Part shown: piece by piece, positions 20,966 through 33,326 of the stretch
Position numbering within the stretch: the first letter of the stretch is position 1
Layout: each line of letters opens with the position of its first letter
NCBI GenBank assembly: GCA_021292165.1
Contig: CM037878.1
Span: 256,419,921 to 256,483,920 of the forward strand
Source of the DNA: Shinisaurus crocodilurus
Taxonomy: Eukaryota > Chordata > Lepidosauria > Squamata > Shinisauridae
DNA: 64,000 bases
Direction: 5' to 3'
Position numbers and translations under genes: made by a program
The notes under the pieces: model-generated
What the model was told of the DNA's origin: nothing
Seen by the model: the letters and a program-made list of their open reading frames with translations, nothing else
Database searches by the model: none

Positions 20966-21849
20966 GTGAATAATCTTTTGTCCTATCCATTTCCCCAGGC
21001 CAATGAAAGCCAACAGACAGCAAGTTAGATGTCTGAGAGAGTATGCTAGGCATGAGACACAGGTTGAAATCATACTCATTTAAATGTATCATCAGATGAA
21101 AGGAGAGACAGAACTGGATGTCACCAGTGCATAGATAGCTACTTGCCCTAAACAGTAAACTTGCCCTGTTGGAATGCCCCAGATGCAGTGCTGTCATCTG
21201 TCACTTCTACTCACAGTTTTAGGGTATATATTTATTTATAGGTCTTTTATCCAACCTATCCACTGTAATAAGGAGAGCACAAAGCAGATTATAATGTTTA
21301 AACAAACCAACAGGAAAAATCCACTAAAATCATAGGAATCCAATAAACTAAAATAACGCCAAAGCAGAGCAAAATACAACAGGGAAACTAAAACTTAAAG
21401 AGAAGGCAAGTTGAGGAATGGGAGTGCTATTACTCCTCTGGTACAATTTAAATTGACAGATTGCATTCTGGGCAATCCAATGCCAAAGGAGCAGCGGAGA
21501 ATTTGCCAATCCTTATTTCATCTCTCACTTTAGGACTGTCTCTCCACCAACACTCTTCTTCAATGTCATTTATTTTCACTCTTGTCCGTCATTGTCCTGG
21601 AAATAATCTTTGCAGATTTCTCATATACATACGGTGATTCCTTCTGGAACTGTGTGTTTGGAATTTGTTTCCTTCATTGAAGCTGAATTTACACAAATGC
21701 ACCCACTTACATGTACCCAAGCCAATACATTTGATGCAATATGCTGAAAAGGAGTGGACTCTTGGGACAAGGACAAATGAGGGTTGGGAAATAGGAGCAG
21801 CAAGCAGCTAGGTTTTTAGCTCCTACCAGCAGATGAAATTAGCACAATG

Positions 21850-21945
21850 TCTAGGTCAAGAGTGGGCAAAAAGTAGATCTCCAGATGTTTTGGACTTCAA
21901 CTCCCATCATTCCTTATCATTGGCCATACCTTGTCTAGGTGAATG
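21850..21945 (+). mobile_element. hAT MITE half-copy
   Basis: gtcaagagtgggcaaaaag then tctccagatgttttggac and ttcaactcccatcattcc; only the first arm is clear. Confidence 0.5.
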
Positions 21946-22077
21946 GGGCATAACAGCACCAATTAGCACATAAAAAAGAAAGGGAGAATGTTTTGATGGA
22001 GGAATGATGGCGCAAGGGCAGGCAAGTGTAAAAATACATTTTGGCCAGTTGTGGCAGAATCTTGTGCCATTTTAAGA

Positions 22078-22640
22078 ATATAAGAAAAGCACTACTAGAT
22101 CAAGCCAAAGATCCAACTAGCTCCACATTTTCCCTCCCACAGTGGGCATACTACCTCTGAATATCACATACCTATTGATAGATCTGTGCTCTGTGACTTT
22201 GTCTAATCCCCTTTTCAAGCCATCTAAACCTGAAAAGCAACCATAACATCTTGTGGCAGAAAATTCCATAAATTGATCAGATGTTGTATGAAGCCATACT
22301 TTCTCACAGTAGGTGTCCTGAACCTACTGCCAGTCAATTTCATTGGATTATCCTGAAGAGAGAGGGAGAAACATGTCTCTCTACCACTTTCTCAGCACCA
22401 CATGTAATTTTATAAAACTCTATCATGTATCCTGTACTGTATCCTGTACCCTTAGTTTTCTTTTTTCTAAACTAGAAAAGCCAAAAATATTTAACTTTTC
22501 CTTGTACAGAAGGTACCCCCAAACTCACGGCTTATTTTGCTTTCCCTTTTCTCCATCTTTTCCAATTTACAATACACTTTTCAAGATGGGGTGACCAGAA
22601 CTATACACAGTATTCTGAATATTGTAGAAGGTGGTATTGG
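22078..22640 (-). mobile_element. CR1/L3-like LINE fragment (antisense on plus strand)
   Basis: Plus-strand blocks: ctactagatcaagccaaag, ctaatccccttttcaagcc, cagaaaattccataaattg and gtatcctgtacccttagtt. These are the complement of a LINE ORF2 C-terminus and 3' UTR of the type seen on the plus strand at 37142. Strongly decayed. Confidence 0.75.
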
Positions 22641-22676
22641 TGGAGCAATACAGGAAGTGGAAGCACAGTATACAAT

Positions 22677-22865
22677 GCCAAAATAACAGTCTTGTGGCAC
22701 CTTAAAGACTAACGAATTCATTATGACATAAACATTTGTTGACTAGAGTCCACTTCATCATAAGGATCATGCCATAATAAAAGTGTTATTCTTCAAGATG
22801 CCGCAAGACTTAGTTGTTTTCGCTGCAATATAGACTAAAACAGCTACTCCTTTGGAAATAATTGT
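22677..22865 (+). repeat. Unclassified squamate-type repeat
   Basis: Contains cttgtggcaccttaaagac, gactagagtccacttcatc and actaaaacagctactcc, a combination common in reptile genomes as an interspersed element. I do not assign a superfamily. Confidence 0.55.
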
Positions 22866-22990
22866 AGTGCCAGCTGATGAATCCTTTGTGAGGAGATGGA
22901 GCACCAAACTAAAGGACTTGTTTCTTGGAAGTGTAGATATTTTGTGGAGAAATCTGAATAGTTCCACCTACATTTCTTTCTTCTGCTTAA

Positions 22991-23122
22991 AGGTGCAATC
23001 CTATGCATGTTTAGATAGAAAAAAGTCCTACAACTCCCCGCATTCCCCACCTGCGCTACTAGCTGGGGAATTCTGGGAGTTGTAAGACTTTTTTCTGTCT
23101 AAACATATATAGGATTGTGCCC
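22991..23122. mobile_element. Palindromic PIF/Harbinger-like MITE
   Basis: Lies between TAA trinucleotides. Arms aggtgcaatcctatgcatg and catatataggattgtgccc continue inward through gaaaaaagtcctacaactc and its partner. Length 132 bases. Confidence 0.8.
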
Positions 23123-23261
23123 TAAGCCTCTCATCTATGGAAAACCACAGTATTCACAGGAGTCTGATAAATTGTTCAAGCAATTGCTTGAAAGTTTCAT
23201 CAATCTTTTCCCCACATTTAGCCCAAATCCCGAGTAAAGAAGCTCAGCACATATATGTAAG

Positions 23262-23330
23262 CAGCCTTGGGTTCCTTGAAGGAAAAAAGGTGGGGTATAA
23301 ATATAATAAATAAATAAATAAATAAATAAT
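23262..23330 (+). mobile_element. SINE/LINE 3' tail with (TAAA)n
   Basis: Reads gcagccttgggttccttg and aaaggtggggtataaat followed by seven TAAA units. This is the shared tail of Sauria SINEs and their partner LINE; the body is missing. Confidence 0.8.
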
Positions 23331-23689
23331 TCACAATAGATGTTACTCAGTGAGTTTTGCCTCTAATATGGGTGCATGGCAAAGGTCTGTGTATGTGCTT
23401 CCTTACAAACAGGCAGATCTTTGAATACATCATGCAATCTTATTTTCTACATCTATTCTAAACTGTGACCAGGACATTCAAAAACCAGAGAGAGCTGTTT
23501 ATATACCATAATTTGTGCCAGGACTCAGCTCCATGTTTTCAGCATGTGGGAAGTAACAGAGGAGAGAATAACTTTTAGCTTGTAATGAGTGCCTTTCATT
23601 CATCACGATGTAGCCGCCGCCATGGTAAGTTCTTATAAATCCAGATTAGAGAGGAGTTTATTTATTTATTAATTATAATTTGATTGTTT

Positions 23690-23912
23690 GTTTATTATAT
23701 TTATATCCTGACTTTTTTTTCCTGCAAGAAACCCAAGGCAGTTTACATAATCTTCCTCCTCCTCTTCTCCATTTTATCCTCACAACAACCATGCAAGGTA
23801 GGTTAGGCTGAGAGTCAGTGACTGGACCAAACTCACCCAGTGAACTTCATGGCTGAGTAGGGACTAGAACCTGGATCTCCCAAGTCCCAAGGGGGATCCA
23901 CATTACACTGTA
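23690..23912 (-). mobile_element. Sauria SINE, head degraded
   Basis: Minus strand: ggttctagtccctactcag, gtgagtttggtccagtcac and tail cttgcaggaaaaaaaagtc. The tRNA-like head has decayed near 23895-23912. Confidence 0.85.
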
Positions 23913-24060
23913 TATCATCAAGTTAGCAGTACGGTACTGCTATATTCATGTTCCACAGTCACTGCTCACAGGGCACACTCTCGTTAAATGTACTGCACTC
24001 ATCCCGGTTTGCCACCCCATACCTAACTCTGTACTAGTAGGTGAAGGCGCGTGAGTGATA

Positions 24061-24712
24061 GCAGAGCTCCGTGTGTGCTGGATGGGAGAATTAAAATCCT
24101 GTCTGTGCATAGAGGCCCATTATTCTACACACAGATCTCCAGATCTCACCCCCCTCTGCGCAGCGTTCCAGCGTGTCGGTTTGCAGCTGCCAGCCAGCTT
24201 GCCTGTAATCCGACTCCAGCTTGTAGCTTCCCCGGTTTGCAGATTAATCCAAGTAGCAAGGAAACACTCTGTAACTCCACAGGTCTATTTCTACCTGTTT
24301 ATTTACTTAGCAAGTAATATTCTACAGAGTATACATTTCCTAGTTACAGTCCATGTGCAGAGCACAATGCATAGCAAGCATTAGTTCCAGTGGAGTAGGT
24401 TTGAGCTTCACTCCACCTCAGCAAAGACGTTACATTGTTGCTAAGTCCAGCAAGCAATAGCCAGAAGAGAGAAAGAATAAAGAAAGCAGTCCTGCTCTTC
24501 TCTAAAATGGCTTCAGACAGAAAAACAAGTTAGCACGTCATTCAGAACATACAAACCATGTGACTAGCTCATAATGATCCTAGGATCTAGCTTTCCCATG
24601 AGAAAGAACACGGGAAAGTAGAAAGACACAACATACTTGTTTACGGCCATTCTGTTCCTCTCCAAGTGTAAACAATGTGCTGCAGCTGGTGATTGTGATA
24701 CACATCACAACG
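24061..24712 (-). mobile_element. LTR-like repeat, copy 2 (reverse)
   Basis: Reverse-complement homologue of 2416-3057. On the minus strand it starts cgttgtgatgtgtatcaca and contains gtgctgcagcacattg-type sequence and cctagttgctaagtaaata (polyadenylation-signal region). It ends with gtgagatctggagatctgtg. Several indels separate the copies. Confidence 0.75.
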
Positions 24713-25162
24713 TAGGGATGTAACCGCGAGACTCGGGGGGCTGAAATCGGCCCCACTCACCCCACCCCCCGAGACTTGCGGGCCTTACCTGGCCACCTGC
24801 TCATCCCACTGCTCAAGCCGCCGTGCCGGCAGTGCGGGGTCCTGTCACATCATTTCCGGGAGCCTGAGCCGACACGACGGAACCTCGCGCTGCGTTTTTG
24901 GCGTAGAAACCAGGGCAACATGGCTTAAAACGGGCATCTTGCCCTGGTTTCTATGCCAAAAACGCGTTGCGGGGTTCTGTCATGGCGGCGCGGGGTTCCG
25001 TCGTGGCGGCGCGGGGTTCCGTCGCATCACTTCCGGCCAGCTGGAAATGACACGACGGGACCCTGCGCTGCTGGCGCGGTGGCTCGAGCAGTGCGGAGAA
25101 TCAGGGCTTCGGGGGGGCTGCTTGCCAAAGTGAGGCGAGCCCCCCCCCAAGGTAGGAAGCAC
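24713..25162. mobile_element. GC-rich hAT-like MITE
   Basis: Starts tagggatgtaaccgcgag and ends near gcacacctcta, which is a weak inverted copy. It contains a strong hairpin (gaaaccagggcaacatgg / ttgccctggtttctatgcc, near 24906-24956) and three tandem gcggggttc(t/c)gtc units at 24970-25022. It shares gacgggacc-type blocks with 17413-17786. No 8-base duplication found. It abuts the LTR-like repeat exactly. Confidence 0.65.
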
Positions 25163-25170
25163 ACCTCTAC

Positions 25171-26292
25171 TCTGTAGTGGTAGAACTTGCATTGCCTTGA
25201 ATGGGTATTATTATTATTATTATTATTATTGTTGTTATTGTTATTGTTATTTATTTATTTATTTTGCTTCATTGTCTGCACAGGTGCGAATGAGAGCAGG
25301 AGTGATCGTCTGAAAGAGAAAGGAAAAAGCTCTTCTGACCCCTCACAAAGAAGAAGGAGAAGGCTGCTGCTGCTGCTGCTACCGCTGCCCCCCTCCCACT
25401 GGGTCGAGGTGAAGCCAGCAGGATCAGCGCGCTGTGCCCCTCCCCTCCCCCCAAATGCAATTTCCCAAAGCAGTGTTCCTCCCGTTCTGAGTTTCCCGAG
25501 CACAAGGCTCCTGTTAAAGCAATGTAATACACTTGGGAGTTAAGGGCATTGGAGAGAGAATGTGATTTACTTCTGAGCAGACATGCCTTCTGGCTAATTT
25601 GCAGCTCCTTGCTCATTGGGGGTGCAATGTTTAAAAAGGGGGGGGAAATCCTCCTGCTCCTGTCCCTTCTCAAACTCCATGGTGGCTATCCTGGGGGTAC
25701 TGCTTTGCACACGCGGGGGGAAATGGCCATTTCAGAAGCAGGGGTTCTTTGTTTCTGGTCCGCCACTTATGTGGAGGTGTGCACGTGTCCAGCAGCAAAT
25801 TTGTTTTTTTAAAAAACAACAACACTGACACGCAGTTCCCTGAACCCAGCTGCTCGGAGCTGCGGAGCTCTGGGGGTGCGCAACAATGTTTACAAAAATA
25901 ATAGTAATAATTAAGAAGTTTCCAGGGAAGAAGGCGAACCACTGCGAACCACTGCACGACAACAAATGGTGGATACCTCTCTTCCTCACCAGACTCACAT
26001 GATGCCGCATTCCCACTGCCTATCAAAAACTATTAGCTAACTCCAGTGATGACACTTTCGTGGCCACACCTCAGATGGGCAACTGCAGTGCAATTTTAGC
26101 ACACACTGGCCGTGTACTGCGACAGTGAACCGCAATAACTGGAAAAAAAAACCCCGTGATAAACCTAGTCTGGGAAATTCCAGAAGAAACAAAGAACAGT
26201 TACGCAGGACTAGCGTGACCAGCACTGAAAAGTGTGTATGTACGTCGTGTGCCCTGCAAGTCACGGCAGCGATACAGTACTGTAATGAACCT
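25171..26292. other. Unassigned stretch with simple repeats
   Basis: Starts with a (TTA)n/(TTG)n tract (25207-25262), then a GC-rich region with a CTG run (25363-25381). I see no family signature or credible exon. The several open frames here overlap each other on both strands and lack codon structure. Confidence 0.4.
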
Positions 26293-26342
26293 TAGGTGTG
26301 GATCCGGCCCAACACTCTAACCACTACACTACACTGGCCCTC
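26293..26342 (-). mobile_element. Sauria SINE 5' fragment
   Basis: The minus strand reads agggccagtgtagtgtagtg gttagagtgttggg, the tRNA-like head only. Confidence 0.75.
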
Positions 26343-27867
26343 AGGGCCTAAGGTAAATTTGTGTCCCCAAACTTCTCAGTATTGAATATAATCATTGAAT
26401 TTCACTTACAGATAAATGTATTGTGAATTTGGTAGGTTCGGCTTTAGGTGAAACATCTAACTGCACGAATTTCAAGGGAAGTCAAAAGTATTTTGTTTTT
26501 TATTAGGATTGGTGAAATTTCTGGCTGTCGGGGCAGCACTTGTCTCATGTTTCTACCACTGTTCCAGTGATTTGGCGTTATTCTGACTGAAGACCACTGG
26601 AGGACTTTGTGGACCTTTGGCCAATTCTGGTTCATATAAATGTAGCCAAATGACGGGACAAATCTCCATCTGAAATTCATACCGAGAGAATCCTGAGCTG
26701 TCTTTAGCCCTAATTGGATGGTTCCTTCCTGTGGAGGGGGAGAGCATGGCCCCGCTTGTTGTCATTTCCCTCCACCATGCCCTCTCCAATGGTCCACATA
26801 GTTGGACAATTTATTTTGTCTTTGTTAAATAAGTTAATTAAAATCCATGCACATGGAAAACTAGCATGCCAGAGAAACAGGTTCAGCCTAGCTTTCTTCC
26901 TGGCTTACTATTTTATGTTCAGAGACTTTTTCTTGTGGGGATGAAATTTACCATGCAGCCTTACACCTGTAACCTGAAATGGTATAGCCCTGGAAAAACT
27001 TTACTGATTCTGCTGAATGTATTACCTGGTCCTTAGTTATATGCACTGAGATTTCAACAAGAGTTTTTTCAGACAAATGGGTGGCTTAAAAGAGTGCTTT
27101 GATATTTTAAAAAATGTCTCATAGGTAGCAGAGCTTAGATTCATCAAATCCATGCTCCTCCTCTTTCAAACATCCCTCCATTCACTAGCAGGATTGATTT
27201 TCCTTGAAATCTACTTTTGTCATATATCTAAAAGCTCTGGCATAAAAATGGATATTCTCTTGACTTTGGCTACTTAATACCTGCCATATTTCTCTCCCAG
27301 GATTGACTTCTGAATGACATTATTTAAAATGGAGTTATATGCAGTGACTCTTTACCAAGTGAAACTCTTCCATCACTCACTCTGTACTGAAGAAATGGAT
27401 GCCCCCTGCTCTGCAAACCTCTCAGCTCACTTGCAATAAGCAAAGTGCTAACCCTCTCACAAAACACAATAAGAGCCCTATGGCAAATGGAGCTCCAAGA
27501 AATGTGGAATCCATCATGGACTTTGCACCAGGCCCTGGAGTTGGCAATGGAGGAATTTCCCTGGGCAAAATCTAGTTTAGGGAGAAACTAGTGGAAGGAT
27601 TTGGTTTGGGCCTACCGCAGGCAGTGAATTGCCTGGAAAGATGATGCCCCCTTTGGGTTGCCATTGAGGGGAACAAATGAAGGCAAGGAAGGACTATCCC
27701 CATTTTTTGCCTCTTCTTGAGTCTGTAGTGAGAGAGTAGATCTGGGTGGGTGGTGGCTTTTTCACCTCTCATGCTGGTGATGGAACAACCTGGGCCGATC
27801 CTTCTTCAGCCACCTGCTCTTGCCACCTGTGCTAAGAGGGTATATTGGTTATTAGGACTGTTTAGGG

Positions 27868-28008
27868 CAGCCTTCCCCAACCTGGTACCCTCCAGATGTT
27901 TGAGATTTCATTTTGCACCAGCACCAGCCAGCCTGGCCAATGGTCAGGATAGGAATCCTGGGAGTTATATTCCAAAGCATCTGGAGGGCACCGGTTTGGG
28001 GAAGCCAG
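27868..28008. mobile_element. Palindromic hAT-type MITE
   Basis: Ends cagccttccccaacc and ggtttggggaagccag, with arms around ggtaccctccagatgtttg and catctggagggcaccgg. The flanks gtttaggg / gtttcggg form an 8-base duplication with one mismatch. Confidence 0.85.
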
Positions 28009-28216
28009 GTTTCGGGACAGGCTCTTTAATTTAGTTACCTGCTGTGGCTGTGCTAGTATAGGGTTTTTTTTCCTGCTGACTGAGTAACAGAGTATACTTC
28101 TGGTGAATTGTGTTTGTGTTGCTATTGTGGCGTGGAATTTTTCTTTCTTTCTGAGGATTCTGTTGCCATCTGATGTGAGACAGGTGGCAATGGGTTAAAC
28201 TGAGGGGAATTCTCCC

Positions 28217-28240
28217 GTGTGTGTGTGTGTGTGTGTGTGT
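28217..28240 (+). repeat. (GT)n microsatellite
   Basis: About twelve GT units after cccg; simple repeat only. Confidence 0.93.
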
Positions 28241-28929
28241 ATTCATTCTCCCAGGTTTTTAACCTCTGATATATTTTTTATTCAGCTGTGAGTGTTTTTA
28301 GTAGTCTTTTATTGTTGTAAACTGTTTTATTGTTTATTAGTTATTATAAACCACCCTGGAAATTTTTGAATTGAAGGGTGATAATAGAAATAATTTAAGA
28401 CCTGGAAATGACTATTAATATGTTTAACCTAAAGCAGCTAACATTTCCATTGCTTTCTACTGGAAAAAGAATATCACTCTTGCTTTATCTGAGCGGTTGT
28501 TTAGGAGATGTTGCCATTATGATGAAACTGGCTTATTATATAATGGCAAGACAGAAACAGATGTTTGAAAATAGACTTATTGAGAGATAGGTTGTCTCTG
28601 GAATGATACATTTCAGGATGGATGGTATTCATCCATACACTTTATTTTCATTGATTTGAAATGTATGTCAGTATGCAAAGGATAATTTATTAATTTGCTC
28701 AAATACATTATTTTTTAAACAGAAAGCAATTAAAAGGGAAATGTTATCCATAAATAAATAAAACTGTGTTGCTTATTTTTTTATCCAGTATACTGCTGCT
28801 GCAGCATCAGTTTTATTGTTTGCTATTTCAGTTTGACTGGAAGTTTTTCGTGTTTTCTAAGTCCACAAGGAACAGTCCTTTCATTTCAATGGAGCTTGCA
28901 CAGGATAACATCTTAGCAGCATGGCCCTT

Positions 28930-29320
28930 TGTCCTACTGTACAGATGGCAGTCCTCTATTTCAAGGGCTGTATTTGAAGGTGTCCGATATTTGAAGGTCT
29001 GTCCAGTGCAAGTCCAATTTGAAGATAAAGAACCAGAAGAAGGAAGAGGAAGGGGGCTTCAAATTGCCCAACAAAAGTTAGCTCTTGGAAAGCAGACTGA
29101 GCAGGCACATGGGTGACCTAGTCATAGTCTTCTATGTATTGTATTGTATTTCTATTTAAATTATATTATTTTTTTCTAAATTTGCATCAATATGTATGGA
29201 TTAACATATGTAAATTTTATGTAAATCTGTGTCCTCTATCCTCTTTTTGGTGATGCATTTCCTTTCCTTTCCTTTTTTTTTTTTTTTTTGGCAAGGTATA
29301 AGTGGCCAGCCTATTTGTTT
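28930..29320 (+). repeat. Unclassified repeat, copy 1
   Basis: Homologous to 41085-41715 (gcagtcctctatttcaagg, ggtctgtccagtgcaagtcc, ggtgatgcatttcctttcc) and shows the site without the mariner-like insertion. The open frame at 28766-29116 runs through it and is not a gene. Confidence 0.65.
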
Positions 29321-29395
29321 GTGGATTGTGCTCTATTTTGATACAGTCTTTCAAAAAGCACAACAGCACTAACTTTGGGTCAAATCATTCATTTA

Positions 29396-29826
29396 CGGTG
29401 CAATTCTATGGCCACCAGATGCTGACTAGATGGCCACATGATAATTCAGAGTCCCAGCTCCGACCTCAGATACTTGCTCCGCAGTCAGAGTTGGGACTCC
29501 AAATTTGGAGTGCCCTCCCTCTGCCCTCACAGCCAGCACAGAAAGGACTGTGTCAGCTGCAGCTCCAAGGTCAGGAGACCAACCGTGGAGCTGGCACTGA
29601 GTGGGCATTCTGGGAGGCAGGGAGGGGAGGAGTAAGGCTCTGCCAGGATATGATGTATCCAGGTGGCACCTCAGCCTGTCCTCCTCAAGAGCAGGCGCAA
29701 AAGACTTAGATGGCCAAAATTGCCCATCTAAGTCTTTTGCAGGGTGGGAGCAACGTGAAGGCGACCTTCACCTCTGCACTCCTTCCATCCTCAATTGGAT
29801 GCCCATAATCCTTTGAGTTTGAAGGG
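29396..29826. repeat. PIF-like palindromic repeat
   Basis: Bounded by TTA trinucleotides, starting cggtgcaattctatggcc. Contains a strong palindrome (gcaaaagacttagatgg / ccatctaagtcttttgc, 29697-29741) and the block cgaccttcacctctgcactc shared with 5950-6417. It probably belongs to the same family as that element. Confidence 0.55.
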
Positions 29827-29989
29827 TTACAGGCAGCCACATTGGATCATGCTGTTAAAGACCCTAACTTTGTAGATCATCTCCATAACATTGCATTCAT
29901 ATTTCTTGATTGTGGCACTATACATGGAAGAAGCCCATAACGTTATAATTTCAGTTTGTATGGTTTTGTACGCTTCCCTCACCTAGCAC

Positions 29990-30340
29990 CTGCTTTCATT
30001 TTGTGTTTTCAGTCACTTGACCATTTTCTTGATCAGATAACAGTTGAGGAAGGGTGGCTGCTATTCATCAAACAATTCCTTTTCCATTCCGCCGCCCCCT
30101 AACAATCTCTTCCCAGCATTTTTAGAGTTAATCAGTGTCACAAGGGAAAAGAAAAATCTCGACACTGGCACTTCTGACATATTAAAGTTGCGTCTTTCTG
30201 GGCTGTAAAAGCAGTGCAACCAGTGAGACATTTGTCATGCAGCTTAATTCTGCCATAAAATACTAATCAGTCTGTGCAGTCACGTCCCCCTTGCACTGTT
30301 ATCTTTTTATGAGCACATTAACATCACCATTAAGGAGAGG
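29990..30340. other. Candidate conserved non-coding element
   Basis: Low-repeat sequence with well-formed motif-like blocks: gatcagataacagttgagg, gctgtaaaagcagtgcaacc, gcagcttaattctgcc and aaaatactaatcagtctgtg. No coding pattern and no match elsewhere in the window. Only a candidate. Confidence 0.3.
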
Positions 30341-30879
30341 GGGCTCATATGGACACAAATACACTTATCATTCATTTATTCCTCCATTTGAGTTCGTCCC
30401 TGGAGACTGACCTGTGCCTGGGAAGCAACTCTTGTCTCCTTGGTTAGGATGATGGTGTACTGGTAGCCAAAGAAACAAAAATGTACTGTCATTGATGCCG
30501 TAAGGTCATGGCGTATTTATGTGCAGATCATGATGACGTCTCATCATATTGCAGTACAAATATACGTCATTACATTGAGATGGGCTCTTAATGCTGCAAA
30601 TGAATGTATGGACTTCCATGCTAATCTAGATCTTGACATCCAGAGCCACAAGAGTAACAACACTGACAGAAAGCCATCATGTCATGGCATATTTCAGGCA
30701 ACACATATCATTGTATTATCACATGCAATCACAGAGAGGCAGTTGTGGGCCATGTGAAAGTGCACATGGCACTTCCTGACCACCCCCATGTGTCTTCCAT
30801 TGGTCAGTGAGGAGGGAGGTCATGGTTCCTATTGTACAAGAACTGCAACACTGCACCTTTGCAAAAGTATGAAGGAACA

Positions 30880-31580
30880 GCTTGCACCAGTTCACTGTCA
30901 TGCCCCCGCTGGAGGAATCCTTCCCTGAGGAAGAGTTAGAGCTCCCAGAGGTAGCCAACACCAAAGAGCCACCCGAAGCAGGAGACCTGAGGGAGCTTGG
31001 GCCATCAGGGGAGATGACCATGGTTCCATCCCCACAGGAGGAGGGGAGTTCTGCCTCTGAGGCAGAGGCTGGCTGACCACCAAGCCCCTGAAAGTGTCGC
31101 TGCCCTAAGAGGCAGGCCAGTAAGTCTCCTTTAAGGAGAAGTGCTCAGATAGAAAGAAGGACTCCTCAGGATGAAGGAACTCCTCAGAAGCAAGGCCTGT
31201 AATAAACTCAGCATTTGAGCCCAGGGGGTGGAGGCTCAGGCAGCTCTGGAAATATAAGCCCGCAGTATCACAGTCTAGCCAATGCTGGAAACAACATCTT
31301 CTACTAGTTCTCATGCCTACCTCTGTCCTTGCTCCGTGATTGAATATTTGTGGTACTGACCTTGGACTCTGGTTCGCGGATTGTGTATTGTACCTGACTG
31401 TTTATCTCTGTTTTGACCTTGGCTGCTCTTCAGACTTCTCTTTTGGAACTCCCCCTCTTGCCTTGTAAAACTGTGCCTTTGGCTATTGCCTGTTTATTGA
31501 CTTGCTTTTGGATTGCCCCTTAGTTTAACCTAACACTGAGCCTGATCCAGCCATAGCAGGACATTCACACTGATAGAGGC
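30880..31580 (+). repeat. Unclassified retroelement-like repeat
   Basis: An acidic open stretch (LEESFPEEELELPEVANTKE and on, to 31076) is followed by a long pyrimidine-rich segment (gaccttggactctggttcg, tttgaccttggctgctctt). I recognise no family. The open frame has no good context for a host exon. It could be a decayed LTR element leader. Confidence 0.4.
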
Positions 31581-32515
31581 CCTCTTCTTTGGTCACTGCT
31601 TGATGGGTAGGGGGTGGGAAATGCACGCACATCCTCCTTGGCAGGAACTGCAGTTCATATCCTAGCATGGGCCACACGGCTGCCTTTCTGTGATTGCATG
31701 CCATGTGTAGATGTTGCCCTTCTCAACACTCCACCGTGCTCGCTAGAAGGCGAACCATGTACCCCCAAAGAGACCAAAAGAGGAGCTTAGTATTCGGCTG
31801 TACTTGGTGGAGTCTATCTGTATCTTTTGATCAACCTGCCCTCTAGGGAACAACATATCCATAAGGCCCAGCCATACAAGCAACCCTTTCATTGCACAAT
31901 AACCTAACAGCTGTAGCTATAAATGTATTTTTCATGTTGAAAATGGAAATTGGATCCATGGCAATGGGGGCAGTCCTCTCTGTAATAACTCTCATAAGAG
32001 AAAGCAGCATGCAATCACTCCCTGGGGAGTTGTCGTTCTGCACAACACAGTTAGCAACAGCCATATATGGGGAATGGGAAAAGTCCACAACTATATTGAT
32101 GATCTTGTATAATTCTTTATTTTTCCCTGTCAGTGAACTGTGCCCTTCCCTGTTTCCTGTCTATGCTCCATCTGGTTGTATGCAAACCACAACCCCCTCT
32201 TTTCTCCATTCAGCTTTATTTTCCTGAACATTCATTAACTACTCACAAAAGACCATGCATGGCAGAATGGAGAAAAATTATCTGTTGGTTCTGACCAGTA
32301 CTTAATGGTCAGAGATTAGAAGCAGCAGTAATAATGGAGTGTAGGATGAAGCCTATTCAGCGCTGAGGATCTGACAAGGATCCAACTGGCAGTTTGAAGA
32401 TGAGAGAAAGGGATGCCTTTGCTGCAAAAAGGGAAATGCTTTCAAAAGGTGTGGAGAAAATCACACATTTTTTTGGTCAGGTAGATCCTGAAATAACTTT
32501 CAGCTTTTCCCTTTC

Positions 32516-32775
32516 AGGGCTGGCCCTACCATAAGGCAGAATGAGGTGGCTTCCTCAGGCAGCAGATATGGTGTGTCATCATAGGGCAGCAAATGGTTGG
32601 TTATTTAATGTTTTTATTATCGTATTTTTACTGCCAGGAATGGGGAGAGATGGTTGTGGGGCTTTCAGCCTCAGGCACCAAAATAACCTACCTGGATTTG
32701 GGTACTATGCACCTTGACTTGGGAAGAGGGCACCATTCGTTACTCTGCCTCAGGCAGCATAATCTCTTGGTCCAG
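32516..32775 (+). mobile_element. hAT-like element, CAGGGCTGGCCC end
   Basis: Begins cagggctggccctacc and ends ctcttggtccagccttg, with gcctcaggcagcataatc near the right end mirroring gcttcctcaggcagcag near the left. The flanks do not give a clear 8-base duplication. Confidence 0.55.
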
Positions 32776-33009
32776 CCTTGCTGCTTTTAAAGCATTGCTA
32801 TAACCCTGTAACCCTTATTGTCAGTCAGACAGAAAACGTATGCGCACCTACTTGGGATTAAGGCCCATGGAACACATTGAAGCTTATGTCCAAGGGCCAA
32901 AAAAGACATTACTATAAATGTGTGTCTAGCAGCTCTCTCTCTCTTTTTTTCATTTTTACTCTAAAGTAGACACAGGGCCCCCAATCTGTTGTGCATGTGG
33001 TGGGCCCTG

Positions 33010-33326
33010 AGAGCACATGAGCACAATAGGATACTACTCATAGCATATACTCACCATGTGTATTTTCATGCATATTTTTCCAAAAGTACACATCAATTGT
33101 GTTCATATTTGAAATGTCCACATTTTGCTCCCATTGATTAAAGCATTTTTCTGCACATTTTTCAAAAGTGCAAAAATTTTCATGTGCATTTTTCAAATGT
33201 ATGCATGCTGTCAAATGTACAGACTTTGACTGCAGATTGCGTTTGAGTCCATGTTCAGTCTAGAAGGTGCAAACTGGGTAAATCCTAATCAAAAGCAAAC
33301 TGGAACAAATTTCTCATACATCCCTA
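33010..33326 (-). mobile_element. hAT-like element with TAGGGATG end, partial
   Basis: The minus strand begins tagggatgtatgagaaat and shares blocks with 48338-48746 (gcaatctgcagtcaaagtc, acatttgaaaaatgcac). The other end is not recognisable. It lies next to a fragment (32890-33000) resembling the end of the 13.1-kb MITE. Confidence 0.65.

Noticed and set aside
30882..31076. Acidic 64-codon frame as a host exon
   Set aside because: No splice sites, partner exons or family match; surrounding sequence is repeat-like.
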